Origin: Membranipora membranacea | Lineage: Eukaryota; Bryozoa; Gymnolaemata; Cheilostomatida; Membraniporidae | Reading direction: 5' to 3' | Length of the DNA stretch: 64,000 bases | Assembly (NCBI GenBank): GCA_914767715.1 | Contig: OU612071.1 | Coordinates: 27,277,681-27,341,680, forward strand | In this document: positions 32,690 through 44,823 of the stretch, piece after piece | Numbering within the stretch: the first letter of the stretch is position 1 | How the letters are laid out: every line of letters starts with the position of its first letter | Translations under genes and position numbers: made by a program | Notes under the pieces: generated by a model | What the model saw: the letters and a program-made list of their open reading frames with translations, nothing else | Databases searched by the model: none | Told to the model about the DNA's origin: nothing

Positions 32690-35600
32690 AACTTGTTATC
32701 AGTCAGCACTTCTTTACATCTACAGAGACCTACAGGGGTAAAGTGTGCTTCAGGATCCTGTGCAACATTACGCATATTACCTAAAGTCGGTCAGTGTAAT
32801 GGCAAGCAGTCTCGCAGATTTGGCAGGATCACCATCAAAGTCACCGACACAGCATTACAGGTTACTGCATTTTCTCCTGCTGACAGAGGACATCTAAGAT
32901 GAGTTGTTATTGTCTTATGGTGTATATCTCAATAATGCTTGTTGAACTGTAGGTAACAGTCAGTGTTGCATATAGAAATATTACACGTTTTAATGACTGT
33001 TTAACTGAAGAGAGTTTTAAAGTTAGGAATTTTAATGTAGGAATCAGATAACTGTCTATGTCTGATTGAGGGGTGCCCAGTTGACAGGATTATATTAAAC
33101 TGGATGCTGAAGAAGTAAATTTGAGGTGGTTAATTTTCATATTCAACCTAGGAAAACTAATATTATTATTGAAAAGTTTGAGAGCTCTGCATCAACCAGG
33201 TTCCATATCCATCCGCAAACACTGGAAAAGACGAACCTGAATTTATTCCTCACGGTTATGGTGTAGTGTAGATAAAGACCTGGATAGTAAGATTTATTGT
33301 TTACTCGGACCTTGTTGCAACAACAGTATAGTTAAATGGCAAGAGGCAACTCAGGATATAAAATATGTAGGACTACATGTCTTGTAGTGCATTGCAGTGA
33401 TTGAGATAGTTTGCCAAGAGTCAAATTTGTCTAGAATTGTCGATGATGTCATGGTGAAAGGCATAAAGCGATAGCAGAAGACTTTCCGGAGACCATGAGT
33501 GATAAATCTCCAATAAGTGTCATTATTCATGAAAGATGCAGCAGTGGCATTAAATCGAGTTGAGTATGAGGTTAATAAAACTCTGAATATTGCGGTTAAG
33601 AGTGGCTCCAGGGAACTTTATCCTCTAGCTAAATACTATAACAGATCAAGAATGTTCACATTTTTATTAGAAAGCAGTGGTGCTATCGAATGTATTATTA
33701 AATACAGATTGACTTGAGCCGATATATCTGTCTCTTCTCAGCCAACATTTTAAAGTAAACTTTGAATTTGAAAAAAAAAATATTTACTTGGTGGTGAACA
33801 AGGCAATTACTTTATACAATAATACTGAAAACTGAATGATTTATATCTGTGATATGGTAATACCTTAACATGGAAATACCTTAACATCTCTTTATTAATC
33901 TTATTTCTAGTCTGTCCGAAGGAAGCTATGATGAATATCAGAGATTGCAGGAGAAAGGCGCAGCTGCCTTCAAGACTAGCTTCCAGTTAAAGATGGATGC
34001 TGCCCGTCAGGAGGAGATAGTGGAGAAAACGGAGAAGCTCTCCGAGAGAAAAGAAACTTGTACTGAACATTCTCAAGTGGGTGGAGTGGCTTTGAATATC
34101 ACACAGGCAAATATAATTCATTTATAATTCTGGATAGTGTGGATATGGGCTGAATTGTCACCAAATATACACAGACATGCAGCATCAAGATACAGCGGGA
34201 CAAAACAGCTTGCACAATGAGTGATAATTAATGATGGACAAGCTGTTATTGTAAAGGCAGTTTGTCATACTTAGTCAGGCTACCATAATTAGTGATGTCC
34301 TAGTAGGAGTAGAGCTTGGATAAGACATACATGACTTATTAACAGCACAGTAAAACTCATTAATACAAGATGGATGCTGCCCGTCAGGAGGAGATAGTGG
34401 AGAAAACGGAGAAGCTCTCCGAGAGAAAAGAAACTTGTACTGAACATTCTCAAGTGGGTGGAGTGGCTTTGAATATCACACAGGCAAATATGATTCATTT
34501 ATAATTCTGGATAGTGTGGATATGGGCTAAATTGTCACCAAATATACACATAAACATGCAGCATCAAGATACAGCTGGACAAAACAGCTTCCACAATGAG
34601 TGATAATTAATGATGGACAAGCTGTTATTGTAAAGGCAGTTTGTCATACTTAGTCAGGCTACCATAATTAGTGATGTCCTAGTAGGAGTAGAGCTTGGAT
34701 AAGACATACATGACTTATTAACAGCACGGTAAAACTAATTAATACAATCATGTTCCTGTTTAGTGGTATTGTTCCCAAAATTCTAGGTTGAGTGCAGCAT
34801 TATACAATTCTCGTGGGGGAAGGGTATACAGCTTTGCTTCCAGTGCCAGAAATCATAAATTCTACATCGTAAGTTCTTCCCATTATGTGATATGACATGT
34901 TGTGAAGTAATAATTTATAATTATTTATAGAGGCATTAAACCCTAAATGGTGCGATTAGTTCAGAGACTGCATTGACCCTATATTGCCCATCATTGTTCA
35001 AAATGAAGAAACTCTGCTAGCATAAGCTGTAACTATTTTGATATGGTATTCACGCTAAAATGCCGGTCGATTTTGGTTTTTATTTTTAATTTACATGACA
35101 CTTATACAAGCCAACAATGATCTGATAAACCTACACTACAATTTGCTTATTTACAGGAGACAAATGTAGGGAGTATCTGGGGAGTTAAGCGCCCTCAAAT
35201 TTGATCAAGAGAAGGAGGTTTACATCCATAGCCAATAAGTGACGGGTTTTATATCTGGTAGCGGTGATGATATGACATAGCAGAAGGCATCTATATGTCG
35301 TAGGATTCATGACCAAAAAAATCTGCAACAGATATTGAGGCTGAAGAGATTTTGAATGGCACAGAAAGAACAGTTGAAAGAGGGTTTCAGGGAACAACAC
35401 AACGGACAATTTTGTGACCTCTGAGAGACTGATTCAATAAGCATATGCTGTGGCTACATACAATCGAACATTTGTTTCTTATCAGGAGTACTGTAACTTG
35501 CAACATGCCAATGGCCTAGATGTAGGCAATTTTGTGCATTCTAGATATGCTGGAACCGCTATAATAGATAGCATAATAGAAGGTATGTTACAAAATTGTT

Positions 35601-35742
35601 TGAGATTCAACAATGAAAAAACTGCCAGCGCTTATGCATTATGCTGGATGAATCAACCACGATCAGTACGAAGTCTCGTCTGGTAGTGGATCTTAGATCA
35701 GCATGTAATATTATTGGCTTTTGTATCAAGCCTGTCTAAATT
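32690..35742 (+). repeat. Unclassified repeat R3, copy b, with an internal 377-bp tandem duplication
   Basis: Homologous to 10322-12893. Compared with copy a, it has about 180 extra bases at 33080-33260 and a perfect-looking tandem duplication in which 33991-34367 is repeated as 34368-34744 (both begin agatggatgctgcccgtcag). The block ending SRMFTFLLESSGAIECIIKY is at 33517-33717, the coiled block (DEYQRLQEKGAAAFKTSFQL) at 33930-34127, and FVSYQEYCNLQHANGLDVGN at 35468-35590. Frames carry stops, so neither copy is intact. Both copies are in direct orientation, 22.4 kb apart. Confidence 0.75.
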
Positions 35743-36047
35743 CCTACACTCTGCTATGTGCACGCACAATTTTAAGCTGAAGCCTTGTCTTTGCAGGTGA
35801 GAACTCCAGCTTTATCTGTGGTAATCAACTCCAAGTCCCTATTTGTGAATAGGACAATCATCAAGATACACAACAACTATTTTGAAGATGCAATTCATTT
35901 CCAATTTAGAATATGCGAATGTCCAACAAAATTATTATTGTATCAGTATTAGTGATCTGATTCATGCCATCCCAAAATATTTGGAGAACGGTCAGTGACT
36001 CCAGACAACACATCCTCATCATCTTCGTACAAGGTAAACTTTTCTCA
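35743..36047. other. Intergenic to BEL/Pao fragment
   Basis: No motif seen; may contain decayed upstream integrase sequence of the following retroelement. Confidence 0.35.
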
Positions 36048-36624
36048 TCATGGCTACTGAGGACAATAAAGGGTATTAAAAAGTGCCTGAGGTTCTCTGT
36101 TGGCGAGAAAAGACTGTCAGCAAGTGAATTCTCGACCGTATGCTATGATGTGAGCAACATCATCAATGAACATCCACTTGGCACTTTGCCTGGAACGATT
36201 CAGCTATATCAATCCTAACACCCGATTATCTGCTGATTGGGCCCCCCTTTGCCAAAAACCCAGGCTCATGGGAGCAAAACGCCTCCGCGGGTTCAACGAT
36301 GCAGCTAGTGGTAAGTGTGGTAGATGACTTCTGGTCCAGATGGCAGGAGCTTAATGTCCCAACTCTCATAGCTCAGAGTAAGTGGTTCCGAGAGTATAGA
36401 GATTTACAGGTAGGTGACGTAGTACTTGTCATGGAATCAAATATGCTGCGCAAGCAATACAAACTTGCACTTGCAATGATGGAAATGTAAGAAGAGTTTC
36501 AGTCTGCTATAAGAACTATAAACATGTTCGTGGTAAGTCCATTGAGTATACCGGTGCCAAGGACACCATAGTGAATCGCAGTTTCCAACGACTGGCACTC
36601 CTGGTGCCTGTGGATAACCAGTAA
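36048..36624 (+). pseudogene. BEL/Pao retrotransposon: integrase C-terminus and DUF5641 domain
   Basis: The frame from 36048 reads LRTIKGIKKCLRFSVGEKRL, SASEFSTVCYDVSNIINEHP, then after a shift ILTPDYLLIGPP. This corresponds to the tail of the BEL/Pao integrase (LVxxxKxxLxxxxxxxxLxxxEFxTxLxExExxINxRPLT...LTPNHFLLG). Bases 36299-36480 give VVDDFWSRWQELNVPTLI and DLQVGDVVLVMESNMLRKQY, and after one more shift RRVSVCYKN...RLALLVPVDNQ with a stop at 36624, matching DUF5641 (FWxRWxxEYLPxL...LxxGDVVLVxDxxxPRxxWxLGRV...RPVxxLxxLxP). Only the 3' end of the polyprotein remains and no LTR was found with confidence. Three breaks. Confidence 0.8.
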
Positions 36625-37884
36625 GTAGTTATAACAGGGTATATAAACATACCGGATTCCCGTGCAAATTTTAAATGACGCATATTGATTCACTGACCCA
36701 TGGCCTGGCCCTTATAGTATAGTATATATATAGAACAATTAGTTTAGGTAACACGAGCACTATTATCAAACATGTATTTGACATCAGAAGTCTTCTGTTA
36801 ACCCCATCCCGGGGATGTATCAGTATTAGTGATCTGATTCATGCCATAGTTTTTTATTGCAAGCCTTTACACAGTTACATCCTGTTTTACTGTCCTTTGA
36901 CCCCTTGTGGTAATACCTTGTTTATTTCTATCGCTATCCTTTGTGTGGTCTCTAGTTCGTAAAACCGCACAGGACTAAAAATAGGTATTATCAGGTCAAC
37001 CTGAGGCCACTTTCAAGCCAGTTGATAAAGTCTGCTGCTGATTTTATTTCTACAGAATATCATATCCATTATATTATACATTACTACTTTCTACATGTGT
37101 ATTAAGCAAACGATCAACATGTAGTTCAACTATAGCATCACAGATTTATGTTTATGCGGAGCATAGCTCTACTCATTCAGGAAGTTTATTCATGCAATTT
37201 TGTTTATCTTGTCGTTTAATTTTCTGTGTTTCATATTATCAGTAGTCCGATGGTATTGTATTATGGCTTTATATTATATTTCCTTTCTGTTGTCTTTGAT
37301 CATGAGGATTGTAGTGTCCATGTTAATTTGCTTCACAATTCATGTTTTTAATTAACATATGTTTTTCAAGAGGTGAAGCCACGTTCCAGTATATTATTCT
37401 AACTATACATCACTATCTAGTTACGCATTATTTATGCTATGAGAGGGCAAATATTTTGTAAGTTTAATTATACTACTACTCTTATTTTCACAGGCTACAG
37501 TTTTTCAATATGTGTCCACTTGATTGCTAAGGATCGCTAAGGATTTTATATCACGGGGTACAAACTTCTAACAATGAAGACAGCCGCTGCCGAACCAGCT
37601 CTCATCCCCTATCGAACATGCTAAACTAGTACAATTATACCTTACTAGAGGTTTTGTATAGCCTCCGCACTGCTATAGAGAGAATAGGCAAAAACAAGGC
37701 AATTTAAACTTTTCTTTCAATATCTGATTTAATTGAAAACCAATACCCATGTATACTAGTATGAAATGGACATGACATCACCTAAATAAAGCTATTATTT
37801 TTTGAAGATCATAATATAAGCTATGCCTTAGAGTTACCGCATACTTTTAATATAGAAAATATTTTTAATTCAGAGATTTTTTGT
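36625..37884. other. Intergenic; an LTR of the BEL/Pao relic may lie here
   Basis: Very AT-rich, no ORF. About 36801-36820 (aaccccatcccggggatgt) is a small GC-rich palindromic spot. No second copy of an LTR was found upstream, so none is called. Confidence 0.35.
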
Positions 37885-38163
37885 TTGATACGAACAATTC
37901 TGAGCACAAGTGATATGGTAAAGAATCCCTACTGGAGACTCTTGGCATGGCATCGCCAGGGCGTTGCCGAAGATATACGATTGGCTAAAGAATCAACAAC
38001 AGCCAGGTTGAAGGTATGTGACCAGCTACACATTCGAGTGAACCAGATAACAGGAAAAAGCAGAACACAACTTGGATACCCACTCAATCAGAAAATTTAT
38101 GATGTGAAAAAAAGAGAAAAAATCAATGACAGTAATATGAGGGATTGTCTCCACATCGGATAG
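37885..38163 (+). CDS. Hypothetical ORF or exon, unrecognised
   Basis: Open for about 92 codons; contains VKNPYWRLLAWHRQGVAEDI and CDQLHIRVNQITGKSRTQLG, ending basic. Amphipathic, plausible protein composition, but no family recognised and no convincing start or splice sites. It ends 50 bases before a repetitive element. Confidence 0.3.
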   Translation: MIRTILSTSDMVKNPYWRLLAWHRQGVAEDIRLAKESTTARLKVCDQLHIRVNQITGKSRTQLGYPLNQKIYDVKKREKINDSNMRDCLHIG

Positions 38164-38211
38164 GAAAAGATAACACATAAGAATACTATGCTGATAATGC
38201 GGAACCCTTAC

Positions 38212-38900
38212 CCAGCAAACGCAAAATGTTTTTAAAATGTTTTGTACCTCGTGACAATGTTGTGATCGGGCAATTGCATTCAAGAGCATACTCCCTGATA
38301 TTGTTGTATGATATCGGGTTGACTGGCTGAAACGCAGCTCATTGGAGATATCATATTATTGTGTTTAAAACATCGCCTCAAAATGTTATTCCCATCACCT
38401 CACAAAATTATTTTTTGTAACATTATCAGCAAGTTTTGACATAACGCTCTAACGACAAGCTATCCAAAATGTTCCCATAACTCCAATATAATATCTAGCA
38501 ATATTGATATGCAATGTCTTTGTTTTAACAATTTTGTGTAACATTATCCACCTGTTGTGACATAACGTTCTAACGAGAAGTTTTCCAAAATGCTATGATA
38601 ACTCCGATATAATATCCAGCATGATTGATATGCCATGTCCTTGTTGTAACAAGGTGCACCGACTGTTACTGTAACATCTGGTGGAAATGACTATATGGCA
38701 ATTTGACAAAAAATGCTTTCATGACACTCTGTTAATGTTCTGAATGACTTCGTGAAATGACATCACTACAACTTCTTGAAGCTTATCCAGCAATAACATC
38801 ATGGCAAAACAGGTGTAAAATTGTTCTCTCAAAATCATTTTGTAACCTGATCAAAACAATATAATGAATAATCATCAGTAATTATATGATTACTGTGTCT
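38212..38900. mobile_element. Repeat with end cccagcaaacgcaaaatg, internal 121-bp tandem repeat
   Basis: The end cccagcaaacgcaaaatg (38212) is the reverse complement, with one change, of cattttgtgtttgctggg at 51299-51316. Inside, a unit of about 121 bases starting taacattatc is repeated (38418 and 38539), with shared words such as gacataacg(c/t)tctaacga and ctccratataatatc. I found no matching right end nearby, so either it is truncated or it pairs with the distant inverted end. Confidence 0.6.
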
Positions 38901-40164
38901 CAGAGCTTTGCAAAATTTTATCAATAGATATCACAGATAGTATATTTTATTATCTTTCATTTTATCTGTTTAGAAACATTTATTCTGACTGCAACTTGTT
39001 AGTGAATAAGTGGTTTCCACCATTTGAATAGCATATTTTTAGTTGTGGGAGGATTTTAGGCTAATGAGGCTTGGGTCAACGTCCGGTTGAGTGTGGTTTA
39101 CAGGATTGAACAACATTTTGTGAAATGTTGATAGTCATGCTGTGGCCCATCATGCTGGGCTTTGACGATGGGCTGTATTTTGCTGCAAGGCACGCAGCTG
39201 AGTTTAACGAGGTTTTATGTTTGTGTTGCGAGTTCATATCATGTTCACCGTCTACCATATGTCCACAAGCAGTGCAAATAATAACCACCATACCAGTTCT
39301 AATTTGTTCTGAAAAATTGACATTTCTAACCCTCATTTTATGCGTATGTCACATGGGCTTATGCAAAATTAACATCCGATGATGAATTGGGAGTTGTTCT
39401 CTCATGAACCATAATGTCATTGGGACTGCATTACGTTTATCATCTAAGCATAACCCAGGAATTATACACAGATGCTACAATTCCATACGCAAACTGGTTG
39501 GACCACATGCAATCGGAATTTTAACTTCATGTAGGAAGATCATGTAAAATAATATTAGCTGCTTTAAATTGGAAGATAGGAATCATACAATATGACTTTT
39601 TGTTGACTATGCAGGAATGTGCACAGCAGCGTATCAAGTTTGAGAACTACCGCTATTTCTGTTTCAAGGTTTAAAATCTCCTGTCACAAAGACAATCAGC
39701 CATACATTTAATAACACAAAATTACACCCCGTACACGTGGGCACAGCAACTGCAATATATTTAATAAATTGCTTTGCTTGCTTCAACATAAATAACTGTA
39801 TAATAGAAATCCTTGAATTAGGAGAAAAACTATTGTAAACAATTTTATGCACACGCTTAACAAAGAGTTGCTCCCACTTGCATAAAAAATCACATTTAAA
39901 CATTGTTCGAATAAATTCCTAAGGTTCAAGGATTCCACACCATGCAATAATTGTTCATCACCTGAGGGATCGCTCATTGGGCACTATTGAATTACTTTTA
40001 GGGCCTGGTGTTGTCGAAGCTTTTCTTGATCTATTGTGAGGAGAAAACTCTGAGAAGGGCACAATCGGATCGTTAATCCTGATTGACCACTATGGCTAGA
40101 TTTGACCTGAAGGCAGTCAGGGTAGAAATAGTTTGCAGGCAAACCAACAATAAACAATAGTGAT
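38901..40164. other. Intergenic, no gene recognised
   Basis: Short overlapping frames on both strands at 39076-39382 and 39664-39977, none with a family signature. Confidence 0.4.
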
Positions 40165-40769
40165 CACTACATCATAGGTGCCAAACTTGTCTTACCATGG
40201 GTCATATTCGCAGTTTAGAAAATGTCCGTGGGCCAAGAGTATTTATGCTTGGTGATTATTGATAGTCGCTAGGAGGCCCCATAACAAATATTTTGCTTCA
40301 TAATTTTGAACATTGCATGAGGAAATAATTTTTTTGGGCTAGTGAACTGACTAATGCAAATAATCACATGTCCTGGTTGAGGATTTTTCAAAACTGATTC
40401 CATTCGGAAAATTAGCAAATAAGCGAATAAGAGGGCAGCTTATAAAAACGGGAGAATCAGAACCATTCAGGGGCGTACTGTAATTATTTTTGTTGTAGAG
40501 AACTAATTCAACAAGTGGAAATTTTTTTGGTGTCCTTTTCTTGCAGACTGATGTTCTCTAGTTCTGTTCTCTATTCAGTTGTAGGCCAATCCATGTAAGT
40601 TTTTCAGAAAACAGACCATGTTGCATGGTGTGAGTTATCAGGACATTTGCGCCCCGCATGAATTATCGCCGTTTGTAGAGTGTCACGATGGCAATTGAGC
40701 CACTTAAATTTGCTAGTTGTGGGCCACATTTGGCCCATGGGCCCCAATTTGGACACCCTCGCACTACAA
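40165..40769. mobile_element. Non-autonomous hAT element, 589 bp, with 8-bp target-site duplication
   Basis: The left end (40173, cataggtgccaaacttg) and the reverse complement of the right end (40761, cgagggtgtccaaattg) follow the common hAT terminus CAGGGGTGTCCAAA. The flanks are cactacat (40165-40172) and cactacaa (40762-40769), an 8-bp duplication with one mismatch, the length expected for hAT. Subterminal ggccacatttggcccatggg is also typical of these elements. There is no ORF inside. Transposase relics of several hAT subfamilies lie in the first 6 kb. Confidence 0.85.
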
Positions 40770-41290
40770 AGTCATGGTTTGAAGTTAAAATCTGGTTTTC
40801 AGTCTTCCTAAAATTTAAACGAATTATAAAGTACATTTAGTACAAAAATTATCACATTTACATGTTCATTTTGAAATCTCAGCAAACGACAATTCAACTT
40901 TGAGAAATGGATAATGATTGATAGGGTTTGCTCCTCACACTTACATAGAAATTAATTAATCAAGGGTAAGTCCAACAAAAGAACTTTGCTGGCGAAGTGT
41001 TGGAGGATAAATACCATCAATCAATCAAGCAATTTATCAGTTCACAATGTATTACAAGTTTATCCCTAAAACATCCGCCTCCATTACAATTCGGCAATCT
41101 AGACAACAAATTAGTTATTTTGGTATCACGTTTATACGTGGCTGTCTGCGCTGAAGGTAAAAAGCTCACATTTAAAAATCAGAAATTGAAATTCTAGCGA
41201 TACATACTATAGAAATGATTCCTAAGAGTATGATTTTTCAGGGTGGATTTCTCCCTTTTGATTGTGACCCTGCCATCTTTTATCAAAGCG
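40770..41290. other. Intergenic, no gene recognised
   Basis: A 66-codon frame at 40997-41197 has no family resemblance. Nothing else seen. Confidence 0.4.
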
Positions 41291-41390
41291 CCTAGTAAGT
41301 AAACCCAGCGGAGGGGTTAGGGGGCGCTGGAAGCCCACCCAACGGGGTTCGGCGCAGAGCCCCGGCCCCAAAGCCTAGAGAGCAATTTTG
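41291..41390. repeat. Short GC-rich island with hairpin potential
   Basis: About 90 bases rich in G and C (gcggaggggttagggggcgc, ggggttcggcgcagagcccc) in AT-rich surroundings. cccagcg and cgctgg can pair around the G-rich loop, which could also form a quadruplex. No TIR or target duplication was found. Class unknown. Confidence 0.5.
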
Positions 41391-44300
41391 GGCCTTTGCA
41401 TTGCATTGACTGGGTTTTGTAGGAGTGTCTCAGGTGAAAATTCACAAGCAGATTACTAAAAGAATAAAGCAGTCAACCTAAATAGTATGCAACCTACAGC
41501 CACGATCGCCATCCCGAACGCCATTAAGGGCTGCCTGTGGGTTGTTTTTTGTTGTAATCTATCTTATCATACAATCAAGGTGCTTATCAATTAAATCAGG
41601 AATAATTCTGCCTGGTATCATACCTAATAACCTAAAGCATGACATAAGTATTCCAAATGACAGCACTTTAATCGGCCGCCTGTATATCAACGAAGTGATT
41701 TTTCTGAGGGAGATCAATTAAATTAGCTTGAGCAGACACAGCTGAATTTTATTGTGAAAAAACTATGGAGCTTAGCTGACTTTGAACAAGAGAAAATCAC
41801 AGATGAGTATGGGCTAATAAATTTGGCCTCAGTTCAATCTGTGCTAAATAAGGGACAGTTTGTTGACACCCTCTGATTATTATGATTATAACACTAGGCT
41901 AATACAATTCACTGCTAAGCTTCTGATCCCACTGTTGAATAGAGTTGATGATTGTCTGTCCATTCATACAGTTATAAAATTGTCAATGTAAATAAACATA
42001 CATCATCTAGTATTGTCATTTACATGGAATAGGCCTATATTATGTAACTTTGGGGTGTGGGGGTATACTTAAGAACATTCCTGTTGCTCTCTTCCACTGG
42101 TCACGCCGCAAACCAGTTGATCAGGAGCGACTCGGAATGCAGGCAAATGGACCAAACTTGGTCTAGTATACTAGGACATGGCCCTTATATTTTAATTAAG
42201 AGGTAACATGAGTGAATATAATTAGGCTGAGTATTATGTAACCGCAAGGTCAGATTATCAAACCATTACTGGCTAGGTTTCATCTGGCTGAAAAGTGTGA
42301 TGGCAGTCATAAGATCAAAGTGATAAACATCATGAAATTCCTTTGCCTTGATAATGATCCATCAATCACATGCAGGTATGGTGTAAGACTACCTGTCATA
42401 CATGACAAGTTGTCATACATGACAAGTTGGCAGACCCAGAAATCAGGAGGTCTCCAAGGACGAACTATAAACCCGGACTACCACTCTGCGTCCAAGAGTG
42501 TGGATGCAATTTAGGCCTAGCGTATAATATTTCCAAGCCAAAACTTGACTGTAAATTTTATTAATTGCATAATTTTACCTCATTATGTGGATGAAACTGT
42601 CTTGATTTAACCAACTTGGGAGGAGCAGCCATAACAACACTGGTAGGTAAGGCTCGAATATTGAATAGCCGCTTACAATACGTAGTGTTAATAAGCAAAT
42701 ACATAGGTATGTGTACTGTGATGGTAGGAGAACACAGTAACTCTTGCAAAGGGTAGCTTTAAAAACTTTCTGAGTAAAGGAAGCTGGAAAAGGGAGGAGA
42801 AAGGGAGATAGGGAGGGGATGGGAATTACCCCTAAAAAACTGGGAGCCTCCCTACCAAAAAGGGAGACTTGTCAGGTATGCTACCTGCATGTGATGTGAT
42901 CATAATGCTGTTGACTGTAGTAATAATTTTTTCTAAGTTTGCATTTGACATGATCTGGCAACTGTCACTGCGGGAGGTTAATCTTCGACTATGTTGTCCT
43001 TTTTATGAACTCAGGGACTGCGGAAATAGTGTACAAATCCTCTGTCTGATTAGACAGAATCATTACGGAATGCACTTTCTATTGAATAAGTCAGAGTCAT
43101 ACACTTAGGTGCAAGATTTACTAGCGTACAGACTATGCATGATAATATCTCGCATTATTCAATTTCCATAGGCTAAGTAATTGGCTCATCCAACATTCCC
43201 TAAAACCACAAACTGATTGATTCAGCAGCCACACGTTTCAAAATGATTATGATGTAAACAATTTCAACAGTTCAATAAAAGGACAGATAATAGTGACTGC
43301 AAAATAAGCAGTAAGCCCAAAATTGACCAGGGGTCTATGAACAAGGTTTTTAGGCCACATAAATCTGTACGTACAGGGGGGGGGGTTCTCCTAGTTTTCG
43401 CCACATTCTACTGCTCAATAATTTATTTTAAACTGCTACCAGTTCCTAGTCTAATTTAAGCTCGACAAATCTTCATCCATGCTTTTTATATTGACCCAGG
43501 ACGATTAAATGAGGCGAGGGTGTCAACTAAAATTTTTAATAATTTTTATACCCTTGTATACTGCTGCATTCCTATTCTGCTGTGATAGAATTGAGAGAGT
43601 ATGGAGTTTTGCAAAAAAACGATAAAGAAAATCGGAATCAATATAACACATCACATGTAATAGTCTGTGGAGTGCCACTAGTATAGACCTTATGACATGA
43701 ATTAGCACTGCAGTGCACTGATGATTAATTATGCTTACTGCAACTGCTAACTGCAATTATGCTAACTGCATAATACAGAGGCACTAGACAAATTATCATT
43801 GTGTAGGCCACAACAAATACCTTATGATATCAGGACCTATGATATTATCTATAAATAGCAAAATTTATAAATAGCACATATGGATCACATTGACCTAGCT
43901 CAGTGTCAATCCTCTGGCATCCTGTGACATCATGCATCTAACCCTAGCATAAAACATCTTGCTAAAATTTTACAGTATTTTCCGACTGTTCAGATGTTTT
44001 ACCCAATCGCAGGCACTTGGTGTCATGGTGTCAGGTAATCAACACACAGTCTTTTTCTGTGATTTGGTTCCGCTTTTTCGATGTTTGCCAGATTATAGGC
44101 AGTACCTAACTACTTGCATGTCCAAGCATGTCAAAGCATGATTTCCAAGCAATAGCATAATACTAATTAAATAATACATCTCCAAACAAGCTTTGATCTT
44201 TTGAGTGAATAATTTGGCCATTAATTTGACACTTGTTACCTGATTATTTCGGAAAGTTTTATATTCGACTTTTAAACGTTTGCAGGGAAATGAGTATACG

Positions 44301-44702
44301 AGTCATCATTCTGTCTATTTTACCCAGTCTCCCTATCTTATTTAAATTTTGTGTGAAATATATATTTTAATCAATTAAATATTTATGATCTGTGTCTGAC
44401 ACAATTAGCCTATTGATAATCTCATGCAGTTATAGCAATTCTACCCCATATCATTCTTATGCACACATGGTTGGAGCCACCAAAACCCGTTTGGGCTTGT
44501 TGTTGTACTAAGGTACACAAAGAGACAACATCTTCATGTGTCGACTTTCTATTCATGATGAACACAGACAACAGTTTCATACACCCACATGAAAAAATCA
44601 CAGGGTTATGTGAAATAGAGCTTATTTCAAGAATTGTGTTGTTACAATACGTGGTCAAAACATTTTATAATTGACCACTATTGATAAGCACCCTTGAGAC
44701 TT
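41391..44702. other. Long non-coding stretch; no gene recognised
   Basis: Only short frames. Bases 41755-41870 are open (LWSLADFEQEKITDEYGLIN) but orphan. Other contents: a poly-G run at 43375-43384, purine-rich DNA at 42780-42870 (agggagga words), and a repeated tgctaactgca/tgcaactgctaactgcaatt patch at 43730-43770. I see no TIR element here. Confidence 0.4.
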
Positions 44703-44823
44703 GTAAAGCACAGCCAGCCGAATAATTGTAGCTGGCATCAACCACTTGTGCCATCATAGGATACCTCATTCAATTGAAATCTAATCTGAAAACAACATCA
44801 GTCTCTCAAACTAGTACAGCCAA
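44703..44823 (+). promoter_or_regulatory. Upstream region of the DUF4806 gene, duplicated at 58799-58910
   Basis: The 120 bases before ATG 44824 match those before ATG 58911 (shared words ataattgtagctggcatcaa and ccacttgtgccatca, then tacctcattcaattgaaatc). Conservation of non-coding sequence up to the start codon suggests 5' UTR and possibly core promoter, but it could simply be part of a duplicated block. The transcription start is unknown. Confidence 0.5.

Noticed and set aside
36625-37160. 3' LTR of the BEL/Pao relic
   Set aside because: No second copy upstream and no clear TG...CA boundaries were found, so an LTR could not be supported.
39664-39977. Overlapping minus-strand ORFs of 79 and 64 codons
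   Set aside because: No family pattern, AT-rich composition, overlapping frames; expected by chance.
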